Source: Enterovibrio norvegicus FF-33
GTDB taxonomy: Bacteria; Pseudomonadota; Gammaproteobacteria; Enterobacterales; Vibrionaceae
Direction of reading: 5' to 3'
NCBI RefSeq assembly: GCF_000286835.2
Contig: NZ_AJYD02000038.1
Coordinates: 1,352,513-1,416,512 of the forward strand
DNA: 64,000 bases
Made by a program: the position numbers and the translations under genes. The notes under the pieces were generated by a model that ran no database searches, was not told where the DNA came from, and saw only the letters and a program-made list of their open reading frames with translations. Positions 42,559 through 50,619 of this stretch are shown here, piece by piece; the first letter of the stretch is position 1; every line of letters begins with the position of its first letter.

Positions 42559-42996
42559 ATGCTCTGGCATAAAGTCCAAGATCAACTCGAACTCCATACG
42601 ATCAGTATCATCGTCGGTCCAAACCGAACCGATAAAACAAAGTTTCTTTGCGAACAATATGAGGGGCTTCCATTTCATATCGATGTATCAAAAGCGATGG
42701 TGGCCTATTGCGGAGGTGATACTCGAATTACGGAACAGGAATGGGTGAAAATTATTGAGCGTGATTGCGCATTCATCACGGTTGATGATGCGCATCTTTT
42801 ACAACCTTTGGATCTTAAAAAGCTAATAGAGATTGCTGTCGAAACCAAAAAGCGACTGTATATGTCTTGTAATGAAACGATAGGACCTTACCTTCCTTCA
42901 TTTCTCTCTCATGCTCAAAATTATCAGTTGTCCGTCGTCAAGCTGGAGAGACTGACAGACAAAGATGTTTGCGCCTGGTCCTTGGCCGGAATTTAA
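42559..42996 (+). CDS. Small P-loop NTPase-like orphan protein
   Basis: 145 residues. A Walker A-like loop 'IIVGPNRTDKTKF' (G-x4-x-K-T with Asp before Lys) and a Walker B-like 'CAFITVDDAHLL' with two adjacent acids point to a P-loop fold. It is only about one half to one third of a normal ATPase domain and lacks a clear signature motif or sensor region. No known family recognised. A ribosome site (AGGAAAGGC) precedes the ATG. It lies just upstream of the lipoprotein gene, overlapping its longer, unlikely frame. Confidence 0.55.
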   Translation: MLWHKVQDQLELHTISIIVGPNRTDKTKFLCEQYEGLPFHIDVSKAMVAYCGGDTRITEQEWVKIIERDCAFITVDDAHLLQPLDLKKLIEIAVETKKRLYMSCNETIGPYLPSFLSHAQNYQLSVVKLERLTDKDVCAWSLAGI

Positions 42997-43100
42997 AGGG
43001 AAGTAATCAGCAGATAATACCTGGTTACGCTATTCCAGTTTCCTGCAAAGGCATGTTGAATTACTATCCGGTCACAACAATCGGCGTTTTGAGGTTCAAT

Positions 43101-43526
43101 GTGAAAAAATCTATTACTGCAATCGTGCTTCTTATGGCGTTGTCTGGTTGTGAAGATGCAACAAAGATAATTGATCAGGCACAAGAAGCTGCAAACCAAG
43201 CTGTGGATGGCCTTCAAGAAAACGTTGAGTCAGTAGATTTGAGCCAGTTGAGTTTGGATCAATTTGGCGATGCTGCAGGTTCTGCACAAGCCTTAGCTGC
43301 CTCGATTCAAGAAGCGGCTGATGCTGACTTTGCTGACCCGACCGCTTTGGTTGAAGTCAGAGAACACATTGCCAACGCCTATAGCTGTTTAGTTGACGCC
43401 ACATCTGAAAGCACAGCAGAAAAGCTGTTGAATAGCGTATTGTCGTCAATTAGTAGTGAAGATGCCTTGTCAGTGATTGATAACGGCATTGAAAAAGCAA
43501 AAGCGGCACAAGAGTGTGTGATGTAA
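43101..43526 (+). CDS. Small helical lipoprotein of unknown function
   Basis: 141 residues from a GTG at 43101 with GAGG upstream; the frame is open further back but without a start signal. Lipobox 'LLMALSGC' gives a lipidated Cys near residue 16. The mature part is Ala/Gln/Asp-rich and helical ('DQAQEAANQAVDGLQENVES'), with two cysteines ('AYSCLVDA' and the C-terminal 'AQECVM') that could bond. No family recognised. Terminated at 43561. Confidence 0.65.
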   Translation: MKKSITAIVLLMALSGCEDATKIIDQAQEAANQAVDGLQENVESVDLSQLSLDQFGDAAGSAQALAASIQEAADADFADPTALVEVREHIANAYSCLVDATSESTAEKLLNSVLSSISSEDALSVIDNGIEKAKAAQECVM

Positions 43527-43560
43527 ATACCTTATTGTGAAGCAAATATTTTGCGAAAAG

Positions 43561-43592
43561 AAAAGGCTGACGCAATGTGTCAGCCTTTTTGC
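43561..43592. terminator. Terminator between lipoprotein and Dyp-peroxidase genes
   Basis: AAAAGGCTGAC (43561-43571) pairs perfectly with GTCAGCCTTTT (43579-43589), then T. It can serve the convergent gene pair. Confidence 0.85.
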
Positions 43593-43647
43593 TTTCTACG
43601 ATTTGCCCGCGAAAGTGTGGGCTTATGGAAGACAAGAAAGCATTGAA

Positions 43648-44589
43648 TTAGTCGTCGAATTGTTCGTCAATAAAGGATTGCGACGGGATGAAATAATTCG
43701 CGCCTGTTTTTGCCTCTACAAAATCCAGTAAGCGATCATAGTCACCATTGTCATCCGCATAGATCATCTGAGTGAGCGACGTTTCGATAATGGACGGCGT
43801 TTTGGCAAATCCAATGAACATAGTGCCATGCTCCATTGCGTTACCATAAGGGCGATTTTGACGGTACATTTTCACTTCTTCGCCATCAATTTCCACTTTG
43901 CTTTTCGCATTGTGTGCCCAAGCTGGCTTATCGTCATCGCTGAGTTCAATGTCATCCATCTTGGTACGCCCAATGACGTTTTCTTGATGTTCTGTTGCTT
44001 GCTCGTCCCATAATGATTGGCGGTCAATATAGCGTTGAACAACGAGGTAGCTCCCGCCGCGATAGGCATCGGTTTCGTCGCTAATCAGCACAGACTCCAC
44101 TCTTTCATCTTCAATGGGGTTTTCCGTGCCATCGACAAAATCAATCATGTCGCGATTATCGAGGTATTTGTAGCCTTGAATGTCTTCAATCAAGGTGGCG
44201 ATATCAGAAAGTGCTTTGGCTGCGTATTTGGCAATTTGAAAATTGAGGTCTTTGCGATCTGACTTAACCATCAGGAAAATATCACCTGCCGTACTGGGAA
44301 AATGTCTTGGTCCATTTTTCATTTCGGGGAACACGTGTAATTCTTCTGGCATGGCAAGATCGGGAAATAGAATGGGCCAAGCGTTGGCAGAAAACCCCAT
44401 CGTCATAGAAACGCCAGCACTGGGATCTTTTTGGCGAATGGATTTCTCGATCCCGGGTAACTGTGCCAATGCGTCACCAATTTCATCGAGATTGAGCCAT
44501 TGGTCTTTTAGCGAAAAGGTTAAGAATTCTGCATGGGTTGTCGGGTTCGTGAGCACCCCTATTTGCGCCATTGAAGCAAGCTCGTTCAT
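43648..44589 (-). CDS. Dye-decolourising (Dyp-type) haem peroxidase
   Basis: 313 residues, the short cytoplasmic class like YfeX. The distal GxxDG-type motif appears as 'DFVDGTENPI', with the catalytic Asp. 'YRGGSYLVVQRYIDRQSLWDE' and 'AHNAKSKVE' (proximal His) follow, and 'FIGFAKTPSIIETSLTQMI' closes the second ferredoxin-like half. No Tat signal is present, so it is cytoplasmic. Physiological substrate unknown; haem or porphyrinogen is proposed for relatives. Monocistronic. Confidence 0.9.
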   Translation of the reverse strand: MNELASMAQIGVLTNPTTHAEFLTFSLKDQWLNLDEIGDALAQLPGIEKSIRQKDPSAGVSMTMGFSANAWPILFPDLAMPEELHVFPEMKNGPRHFPSTAGDIFLMVKSDRKDLNFQIAKYAAKALSDIATLIEDIQGYKYLDNRDMIDFVDGTENPIEDERVESVLISDETDAYRGGSYLVVQRYIDRQSLWDEQATEHQENVIGRTKMDDIELSDDDKPAWAHNAKSKVEIDGEEVKMYRQNRPYGNAMEHGTMFIGFAKTPSIIETSLTQMIYADDNGDYDRLLDFVEAKTGANYFIPSQSFIDEQFDD

Positions 44590-44794
44590 ACATCGTCCTT
44601 TTGTCTGATATTGGAGCTATACACGAGTAACCTAAAGATGCTTGTTCAGCGAAAGTTTGTTAGTCGCATCGCTGCATCCTGAGAGTACACAGGTAAAAGC
44701 ATTTAAAATCAGAATAGAACAGCTTGATGTATCAAAGTGGGGTAGGAATGAGACGGGCATGATGAAAATGGGCAGCGAGTGAAAGCAAAACAAT

Positions 44795-44818
44795 TCGCCC
44801 CCGAAAGATCGAGGGCGA
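44795..44818 (-). terminator. Terminator of ylqF
   Basis: TCGCCCCCGA (44795-44804) pairs with TCGAGGGCGA (44809-44818) with one mismatch. On the minus strand a T-rich stretch follows. Confidence 0.5.
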
Positions 44819-44853
44819 TGATTGGCAGCCTATGTGTTGACGCTTGCGTCGAA

Positions 44854-45798
44854 CTAGCGCTTGTTTTTGAGATAACGCTTACGACGGTCTTCTTTTGTCT
44901 TCGCTTTTTGTTCCGCTTTCAACGTTGCAGCTTCTTCAACTTCTATCAATTCTTTGTCGATCATATCTGGGTGTTCAAGGGTAATTAAACCCAAGGTACC
45001 GTTGCGAAGATCGTTGATGAGAATTTCAGAGGCTTTGTGAATATCAATGCGACCACCTGCGCGCAAACAACCACGCTTCTCTCCGATGGCTTCCATCAAC
45101 TCAATCTCAGTCTCAGGCAATTCTTCAATGTTATAGCGCTTCTTCAACAACTCAGGGTATGCCTGCGCAAGGTACTCAACGGTATAGAACGCCACTTCGT
45201 CGTATTCCATGGCGGTGTCTTTTACTGCGCCTGTTGCAGCCAAACGGAAACCGCTGTGTGGGTTTTCCACTTTTGGCCACAAAATCCCTGGGGTATCTGA
45301 AAGTACAACGCCATTTTGTAGATTAATACGTTGCTGTTGTCGTGTCACTGCTGGTTGGTTGCCCGTCTTCGCGACCACACGACCTGCCAAGGTATTGATG
45401 ATGGTAGATTTTCCAACATTAGGAATACCCATGATCATGGTGCGAATGTTTTTACCCATGTCTTCACGGTGTGGTGCCAACTTTCGGCACAGTTCCATGA
45501 TCTTGTTAACTTCGTTAATGCTCTCTGTGGTGATAGCAATGGCTTTGACGCCTTGTTCTTTTTCTAGATGCTCAAGCCATATTGCCGTCATTTCTGGGTC
45601 AGCCAGATCGCGCTTGTTCAACACTTTGATCACGGGCTTATCTTTGCGGATACGTCGAATAAGCGGGTTTTCACTGCTGAAAGGAATACGCGCGTCGAGA
45701 ACTTCGATAATCACGTCGATTTTAGGAACGACTTCTTCAATTTCTTTACGGGCTTTGTGCATGTGGCCAGGAAACCACTGAATAGAGTTGTTAATCAT
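44854..45798 (-). CDS. ylqF: Ribosome biogenesis GTPase YlqF (RbgA)
   Basis: 314 residues with the circularly permuted GTPase order: G4 'VLNKRDLADP' first, then G1 'GIPNVGKSTIINTLAG' and G3 'LSDTPGILWPK'. The N-terminal 'INNSIQWFPGHMHKARKEIEE' is the YlqF hallmark. The C-terminal helical domain ends in a Lys/Arg-rich tail, as expected for rRNA binding. It helps late assembly of the 50S subunit. Monocistronic here. Confidence 0.93.
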   Translation of the reverse strand: MINNSIQWFPGHMHKARKEIEEVVPKIDVIIEVLDARIPFSSENPLIRRIRKDKPVIKVLNKRDLADPEMTAIWLEHLEKEQGVKAIAITTESINEVNKIMELCRKLAPHREDMGKNIRTMIMGIPNVGKSTIINTLAGRVVAKTGNQPAVTRQQQRINLQNGVVLSDTPGILWPKVENPHSGFRLAATGAVKDTAMEYDEVAFYTVEYLAQAYPELLKKRYNIEELPETEIELMEAIGEKRGCLRAGGRIDIHKASEILINDLRNGTLGLITLEHPDMIDKELIEVEEAATLKAEQKAKTKEDRRKRYLKNKR

Positions 45799-45973
45799 AG
45801 GAATGATTGCCTTTATAAATCGTGTATATCGCCCGAAAGATGTCGCAAGTAACCGATAAATGCAGTGAGGGCGCTAATAATGGCGGGATTTTAACACTTT
45901 AATGGTAACAACGGAAAAGTAAGTGTGGATCACAAAGGTAATGGATTAGAGATCATTCAAATTGGGCCGCGTT

Positions 45974-46831
45974 TTAGCGGGTTGGCGAAGCGGCGTGATG
46001 ATTTACCTGAATGATAGGCGCTAGCTCTAAAGGATTTGCTTCGAAGAATTCGGATAATCTCTGCGGCATTCCGAGATAAAAACCTTGAAAATAGTCGACA
46101 TCGAGTGCCTGCATGGCGCCGTATTCGCCTTCATTTTCGATCCCTTCCACTAATACTTCGGCATTCACTTCTTTGGCGAGAGCGATGGCGCGAATCATCG
46201 GCTCGATATTACCTTGCATGTAATCTTGTAAAAGAGAGCGGTCGATTTTCAATATGTTGGGACAAAGAAGACGAACTCGCTCTTCTTTTGACCCTTTGAC
46301 TCCGTAATCGTCAATAGCGATACCAAACCCGTTATTAGTTGATTGTGTTGTTGCTGCTGACAAGGCATTCATGTCGTCGTGAAGATGTTCAACCACTTCA
46401 AGTACAACATGGTGGCGAGGAATCCCTAACTCTGAAAGACGCTTAACCATGAGGTTTTGGTTAGAAAACTTTGAAATGGCTGAAACCGCAGAAGATGGCA
46501 GCATATTGAGGAAAATGGCATGTTGGCCAGCATAGCGGGAGAAGTTTCTAAGATGAATGACTCGTGCCAACCTATCGGTGCTGATTTGATGATAAAACTC
46601 AGGATGATCTTGCTCGATGTGTCGGAATAAATGGGCAGGGCAAACAGGCTCATCAGTGAGTGTTTTTGCACGAATAAGCGCTTCAAAACCTAACACTGAA
46701 GTATCGGCTCGGAAGATTGGTTGGTAGACGCTTCTTAGCACCAAATCATTGAACAGGCCAATGAGTTCGCCGTTTTCATCGGTTCTCAAGCATTGTTCAA
46801 ATCCATCTCTGGTACTCAAATTGTTAACCAC
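45974..46831 (-). CDS. EAL-domain cyclic-di-GMP phosphodiesterase
   Basis: 285 residues, nearly all one EAL domain, with no sensor domain. Catalytic set: 'GFEALIRA' (Glu of EAL), 'FLNML' (Asn), 'LEVVEH' (Glu), 'AIDDYG' (Asp-Asp; usual DDFG), 'LKIDRSLL' (Lys), 'VEGIENEGEY' (Glu) and 'FQGFYLG' (QG). All metal-binding and catalytic residues seem present, so it should hydrolyse c-di-GMP. Tyr replaces Phe in the DDFG loop, a mild change. There is no partner gene next door. Confidence 0.87.
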   Translation of the reverse strand: MVNNLSTRDGFEQCLRTDENGELIGLFNDLVLRSVYQPIFRADTSVLGFEALIRAKTLTDEPVCPAHLFRHIEQDHPEFYHQISTDRLARVIHLRNFSRYAGQHAIFLNMLPSSAVSAISKFSNQNLMVKRLSELGIPRHHVVLEVVEHLHDDMNALSAATTQSTNNGFGIAIDDYGVKGSKEERVRLLCPNILKIDRSLLQDYMQGNIEPMIRAIALAKEVNAEVLVEGIENEGEYGAMQALDVDYFQGFYLGMPQRLSEFFEANPLELAPIIQVNHHAASPTR

Positions 46832-47158
46832 AATCTACTCTCTCCTCTTACTACTTAGTCGGAGCTCAATATATCCAAGAAAACGCATGTTACGTCAAAG
46901 AAAGAGTAGAGAGAATAAATGGTTGCTTAACGCGACAAATTTATGTGATCTCTGCCAATGAAGTGTATCAATAGTGGTACGGAGTGTTCACTTTGACGCC
47001 TACGCAAGATGCAAACAAGATTTAGCGAACATCCAACGTAAAAGCGCAGCGTAAATATAATTTTACGTTCTTCCATACTGTAACGGTGTGCGTCAGATGT
47101 CAGTTTTATAAGCCAGAGACTATCGTTCTATGATGAGGTAAGTAAAGGAGGTGAGGCG
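46832..47158. promoter_or_regulatory. Divergent control region of phhAB and the EAL gene
   Basis: 327 bp with no gene. It contains the TyrR-type box at 47050-47067 and an extremely strong ribosome site for phhA (AAGGAGGTGAGG, at about 47145-47156). Confidence 0.5.
47050..47067. promoter_or_regulatory. TyrR/PhhR-type box upstream of phhA
   Basis: CGTAAA-TATAAT-TTTACG is a perfect palindrome with the 6-base spacer of the TyrR consensus TGTAAA-N6-TTTACA, differing only in the outermost base of each arm. Located 92 bp before phhA. Aromatic-amino-acid-dependent control, probably activation, is inferred. Confidence 0.65.
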
Positions 47159-47947
47159 ATGAAATCTTGTCACTATGAATCGAAGCCTTTAAATGCGCTT
47201 GGAAAAATCACATGGAGCGCAGAAGAAAACGCGCTTTGGCATCAATTGGTAGAGCGTCAGCTGGCATGCATTGAGGGAAAAGCCTGTCAGGAATACTTCG
47301 ACGGTTTATCAATGTTGAATCTTTCAATTGAACATGTTCCGCAGATCTCTGATATCAATCAAGTGTTAAAAAAGACGACAGAGTGGCAGTTAGAGCCCGT
47401 GCCAGCATTGATTGATTTCGACCACTTTTTTACGTTACTGGCATCAAAACGATTTCCAGTGGCGACGTTTTTGCGCTCAGTTGCCGATTTCGATTACCTT
47501 CAAGAGCCTGACTATTTCCACGAGGTTTTTGGCCATTGCGCGATGTTAACCAATAAGGCGTTTGCCACTTTTACACATCTATATGGCAAGCTTGGCGTTA
47601 ACGCATCGAAGGCAGAGCGCATATATTTGGCCAGGTTGTATTGGTTTACCGTAGAATTTGGATTGATAGAGTCTTCCGGTCAGCGTGCTCTTTATGGGGG
47701 GGGTATTTTGTCATCTCCTGCTGAAACGGAATATGCCTATGGCAGTGATGTCCCGATACGCAAGAAACTGGATATCATTGACGTGATGCGTACCCCATAT
47801 CGTATAGACATTCTACAACCCGTCTATTTCCATTTAGAAACGTTAGATGAGCTTTATGAGCTAGAGAATGTAGATTTGATGGCTTGTGTGCGCCGTGCAA
47901 TGTCATTGGGGCTGCATCCACCGTCTTACCCATCAAAAATCGCTTAA
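47159..47947 (+). CDS. phhA: Phenylalanine 4-hydroxylase PhhA
   Basis: 262 residues, the normal bacterial size. It converts phenylalanine to tyrosine using oxygen and tetrahydropterin. The iron ligands are in 'YFHEVFGHCAML' (His121 and His126), and the third ligand is a Glu in 'WFTVEFGLIE'. Other family landmarks are 'VRRAMSLG' and 'PDYFHEVFG'. phhB follows 30 bp downstream, so pterin recycling is encoded in the same operon. A TyrR-type box lies upstream. Confidence 0.96.
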   Translation: MKSCHYESKPLNALGKITWSAEENALWHQLVERQLACIEGKACQEYFDGLSMLNLSIEHVPQISDINQVLKKTTEWQLEPVPALIDFDHFFTLLASKRFPVATFLRSVADFDYLQEPDYFHEVFGHCAMLTNKAFATFTHLYGKLGVNASKAERIYLARLYWFTVEFGLIESSGQRALYGGGILSSPAETEYAYGSDVPIRKKLDIIDVMRTPYRIDILQPVYFHLETLDELYELENVDLMACVRRAMSLGLHPPSYPSKIA

Positions 47948-47977
47948 AACATGTGAGAGAAACGGAGAGTAAAAACA

Positions 47978-48316
47978 ATGACGGACTTATCCGAACTGAA
48001 ATGCGAAGCTTGCCATGCAGACGCATCGAAAGTGACTGAGAGCGAAACGGAAAACTTAATGGTTAATATTCCAGAATGGACGGTGGTAAACGTCGAGGGT
48101 ATTGATCAGCTACAAAGGTCGTTTGAGTTTCGAACTTTCAAGCAAGCATGGGCTTTTTCGAACAAGGTTGCTGAGCTAGCGGAAGATGAAGGCCACCATC
48201 CATCGATTTTACTAGAGTGGGGGCGCTGCACCGTCACGTGGTGGACGCACAAAATTAACGGCCTGCATCAGAATGACTTTATCTGTGCGGTGAAAACCGA
48301 TCAGCTTTTGGATTAG
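47978..48316 (+). CDS. phhB: Pterin-4a-carbinolamine dehydratase PhhB
   Basis: 112 residues. It dehydrates the 4a-hydroxypterin released by PhhA, regenerating cofactor. The motif region '[41 protein letters not shown]' holds the conserved '[E]xxHHP' with its catalytic histidines. It is slightly longer than typical (about 96-118 range). A strong terminator follows at 48359. Confidence 0.95.
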   Translation: MTDLSELKCEACHADASKVTESETENLMVNIPEWTVVNVEGIDQLQRSFEFRTFKQAWAFSNKVAELAEDEGHHPSILLEWGRCTVTWWTHKINGLHQNDFICAVKTDQLLD

Positions 48317-48358
48317 CACAAACGTGATGCAGTGGTTTGATAGAACCAAAACTTAACA

Positions 48359-48385
48359 GAAAAAGGAGGGGAAACCTCCTTTTTC
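48359..48385 (+). terminator. Terminator of phhAB
   Basis: GAAAAAGGAGG (48359-48369) pairs with CCTCCTTTTTC (48375-48385) around GGAAA. Confidence 0.87.
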
Positions 48386-48444
48386 TTGCCTGTCTGAGTT
48401 CGCTCAGTTGGCGCTTCAAACGCCCATTGTCTGCCAACCTTACA

Positions 48445-48891
48445 CTAAATACTGCACCTATTACCTCGACGCTGCATCTCTGCTTTCCGCATTGGCATTT
48501 CATCAATCACATTGACTAATTCATTGATATTCACGCTCTGCTGCCAGCGGAATTTTTCCGAGCCGTCTTTTCCGATCAGCACAGCGACGTGCTGGTCAGT
48601 CTCTATCGCATATTTTCGTCGTAACTTGTGTATCTCTTGAGATGAAAAGAGCCCGCGGGAGTCTGACATCTCCTGCATGTTGAAGATTAATGGGTGAAGA
48701 TCTCTGTCGTCTAATTGGCAGCTGTGTACCAACATCAGGCGTTCAAAAGCGTCTACTTTTTCATCAAAACGGGGTGTGAAGAAAATCAGGGTACGATGAG
48801 GCTCAATCAATCCGTAGAAAGGGTAAGAGACGACTTGTGAAGAAAAGACGAGCACAGCGGCTAACCCAAAATGACTCAACGTGCGCATCAT
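48445..48891 (-). CDS. Exported DUF4174-family protein
   Basis: About 148 residues with a Sec signal ('SHFGLAAVLVFSSQVVS', cut near residue 22). The mature part shows 'HRTLIFFTPRFDEKVDAFERLML', 'DLHPLIFNM', 'HVAVLIGKDGSEKFRW' and 'IDEMPMRKAEMQRRG', the closing pattern of DUF4174. The fold is thioredoxin-like, but no CxxC is present. Function unknown; periplasmic. Confidence 0.75.
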   Translation of the reverse strand: MMRTLSHFGLAAVLVFSSQVVSYPFYGLIEPHRTLIFFTPRFDEKVDAFERLMLVHSCQLDDRDLHPLIFNMQEMSDSRGLFSSQEIHKLRRKYAIETDQHVAVLIGKDGSEKFRWQQSVNINELVNVIDEMPMRKAEMQRRGNRCSI

Positions 48892-48975
48892 GATGCCCTA
48901 CCAATCATAACTAACCACCTAATCATTACGAAAGTCTAGCCTGAACGGATTCATTTCGCCGTATTAACCCTACGA

Positions 48976-48992
48976 TGCACGGTATAAGTGCA
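48976..48992. promoter_or_regulatory. NtrC-type binding site
   Basis: TGCAC-GGTATAA-GTGCA is a 17-bp palindrome fitting the NtrC consensus TGCACNNNNNNNGTGCA. Its centre lies about 180 bp upstream of the expected sigma-54 transcription start, a usable enhancer distance. Confidence 0.7.
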
Positions 48993-49139
48993 TGTCCTAA
49001 GTGGTGCAGTGTTTTGATTCATCTGCACCAAAACAAAGCGAGTGCAAATTTTAATCTTAAGTTTAAGGGGGCAATGTTCGGTTAAATATCACGCTGTTTT
49101 TCATTGCCTTACAATATTTATGCGAGGTAAATCCTATTG

Positions 49140-49156
49140 TTGGCAAGCCTTTTGCT
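49140..49156 (+). promoter_or_regulatory. Sigma-54 (-24/-12) promoter of urtA
   Basis: TTGGCAAGCCTTTTGCT matches TGGCAC-N5-TTGC, with the critical GG (49142-49143) and GC (49154-49155) exactly 10 bases apart. The start of transcription is expected near 49167, 27 bases before the urtA ATG. Confidence 0.82.
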
Positions 49157-49193
49157 CTTGAGTTCCACAGGTACTCATTAAGGAGCTGTTGCA

Positions 49194-50483
49194 ATGAAAG
49201 GAAGTAAGGTTGCATTAAATTGGGTAAGTGCGATTGCACTCGGTGGGTTGTCCCTTCAGGCAGTCGCAGCGGAAGACACCATTAAAGTGGGCGTGCTTCA
49301 CTCGTTGTCAGGGACGATGGCGATCAGTGAGACGACGTTGAAAGACACCGTCCTCATGATGATTGACGAGCAAAACAAGAAAGGCGGTTTATTGGGCAAG
49401 AAACTAGAGGCGGTTGTCGTTGACCCTGCATCTAATTGGCCGCTGTTTGCTGAAAAAGCGCGAGAGTTAATTGAAAAAGAAGACGTCGATGTCGTATTTG
49501 GGTGCTGGACGTCAGTGTCTCGTAAATCCGTACTGCCTGTGTTTGAAGAGCTAAACAGCCTGCTGTTTTATCCTGTTCAGTATGAGGGTGAAGAGTCTTC
49601 AAAAAATGTGTTCTACACTGGTGCTGCACCAAACCAACAAGCAATTCCCGCCGTGGATTATCTTAAAGATGATCTCGGTGTGAAACGCTGGGTTTTAGCG
49701 GGCACTGACTACGTTTACCCTCGTACCACCAACAAAATTCTTGAAGCCTATCTTCTCAACAATGGTGTCGCTCAAGAGGACATCTTGATCAACTACACGC
49801 CATTCGGCCATTCCGATTGGCAGTCCATCGTTTCTGATATCAAGAAATTCGGTGCTCAAGGCAAGAAAACGGCCGTGGTTTCTACCATTAACGGCGATGC
49901 GAACGTGCCTTTCTACAAAGAACTGTCCGCACAGGGTGTGCAAGCAGAAGATATTCCCGTCGTTGCATTCTCTGTTGGTGAAGAAGAACTCTCCGGTATG
50001 GATACGTCAGCCTTAGTGGGTCACCTTGCCGCATGGAATTATTTCATGAGTGTCGAAACCGACGCCAATGACGATTTCGTTGAGCAGTGGCATGCCTATA
50101 TCAAAGACGACAAACGCGTGACCAATGACCCGATGGAAGCGACTTATCTAGGGTTCAACATGTGGGCAAAAGCGGTTGATAAAGCGGGTACGACAGACTC
50201 AGATGCGGTGCAAGAAGCCATTATTGGCGTGACGGTACCTAACCTGACGGGCGGCTTTGCCACCATGATGCCTAACCATCACATCACCAAACCAGTACTG
50301 ATTGGCGAAATTCAAGACGATGGCCAGTTTGTGACGGTATGGGAAACGCCAGATGTTGTCGCAGGCGATGCATGGTCTGATTTCCTGACAGGTTCTAAAG
50401 ACCTGTTTGCGAGCTGGTTGAAACCGATGTCTTGCGGAAGCTTCAATGTGACAACAGGGCAGTGTTCAGGTGTGACTGAATAA
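49194..50483 (+). CDS. urtA: Urea ABC transporter substrate-binding protein UrtA
   Basis: 429 residues with a Sec signal (cut near 'LQAVAAEDTIKVG'). A periplasmic type I binding protein: 'KVGVLHSLSGTMAISETTLKD' opens the fold. 'FGCWTSVSRKSVLPVFEELNSLLFYPVQYEGEESS' is strongly characteristic of UrtA/FmdD. It captures urea and delivers it to UrtBC. First gene of the urt-ure cluster, under the sigma-54 promoter. Confidence 0.96.
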   Translation: MKGSKVALNWVSAIALGGLSLQAVAAEDTIKVGVLHSLSGTMAISETTLKDTVLMMIDEQNKKGGLLGKKLEAVVVDPASNWPLFAEKARELIEKEDVDVVFGCWTSVSRKSVLPVFEELNSLLFYPVQYEGEESSKNVFYTGAAPNQQAIPAVDYLKDDLGVKRWVLAGTDYVYPRTTNKILEAYLLNNGVAQEDILINYTPFGHSDWQSIVSDIKKFGAQGKKTAVVSTINGDANVPFYKELSAQGVQAEDIPVVAFSVGEEELSGMDTSALVGHLAAWNYFMSVETDANDDFVEQWHAYIKDDKRVTNDPMEATYLGFNMWAKAVDKAGTTDSDAVQEAIIGVTVPNLTGGFATMMPNHHITKPVLIGEIQDDGQFVTVWETPDVVAGDAWSDFLTGSKDLFASWLKPMSCGSFNVTTGQCSGVTE

Positions 50484-50619
50484 CACGGCTCAAAGACCAA
50501 TAATCGCGGGTGGATACGGACATCGCTCGCTTACTCGTTACTCCTTGTATTTGCCTGCCTTGTGGAGCCGTCTCCAACAAACGTCCGCATTGGCAGGATT
50601 TTTTCAAAGGTATGTCTTT

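Larger units (their letters stand above)
48892..49193. promoter_or_regulatory. Nitrogen-control region of the urt-ure cluster
   Basis: 302 bp with no gene. Contains the NtrC-type palindrome (48976-48992), further TGCACC/GGTGCA half-sites (about 49002-49007 and 49024-49029), the sigma-54 promoter (49140-49156) and the urtA ribosome site (AAGGAG at about 49180-49185). Confidence 0.7.

Noticed and set aside
42419-42748. 109-codon plus-strand frame overlapping the P-loop gene
   Set aside because: The alternative frame at 42559 has the ribosome site and the Walker-like motifs; this frame has neither.
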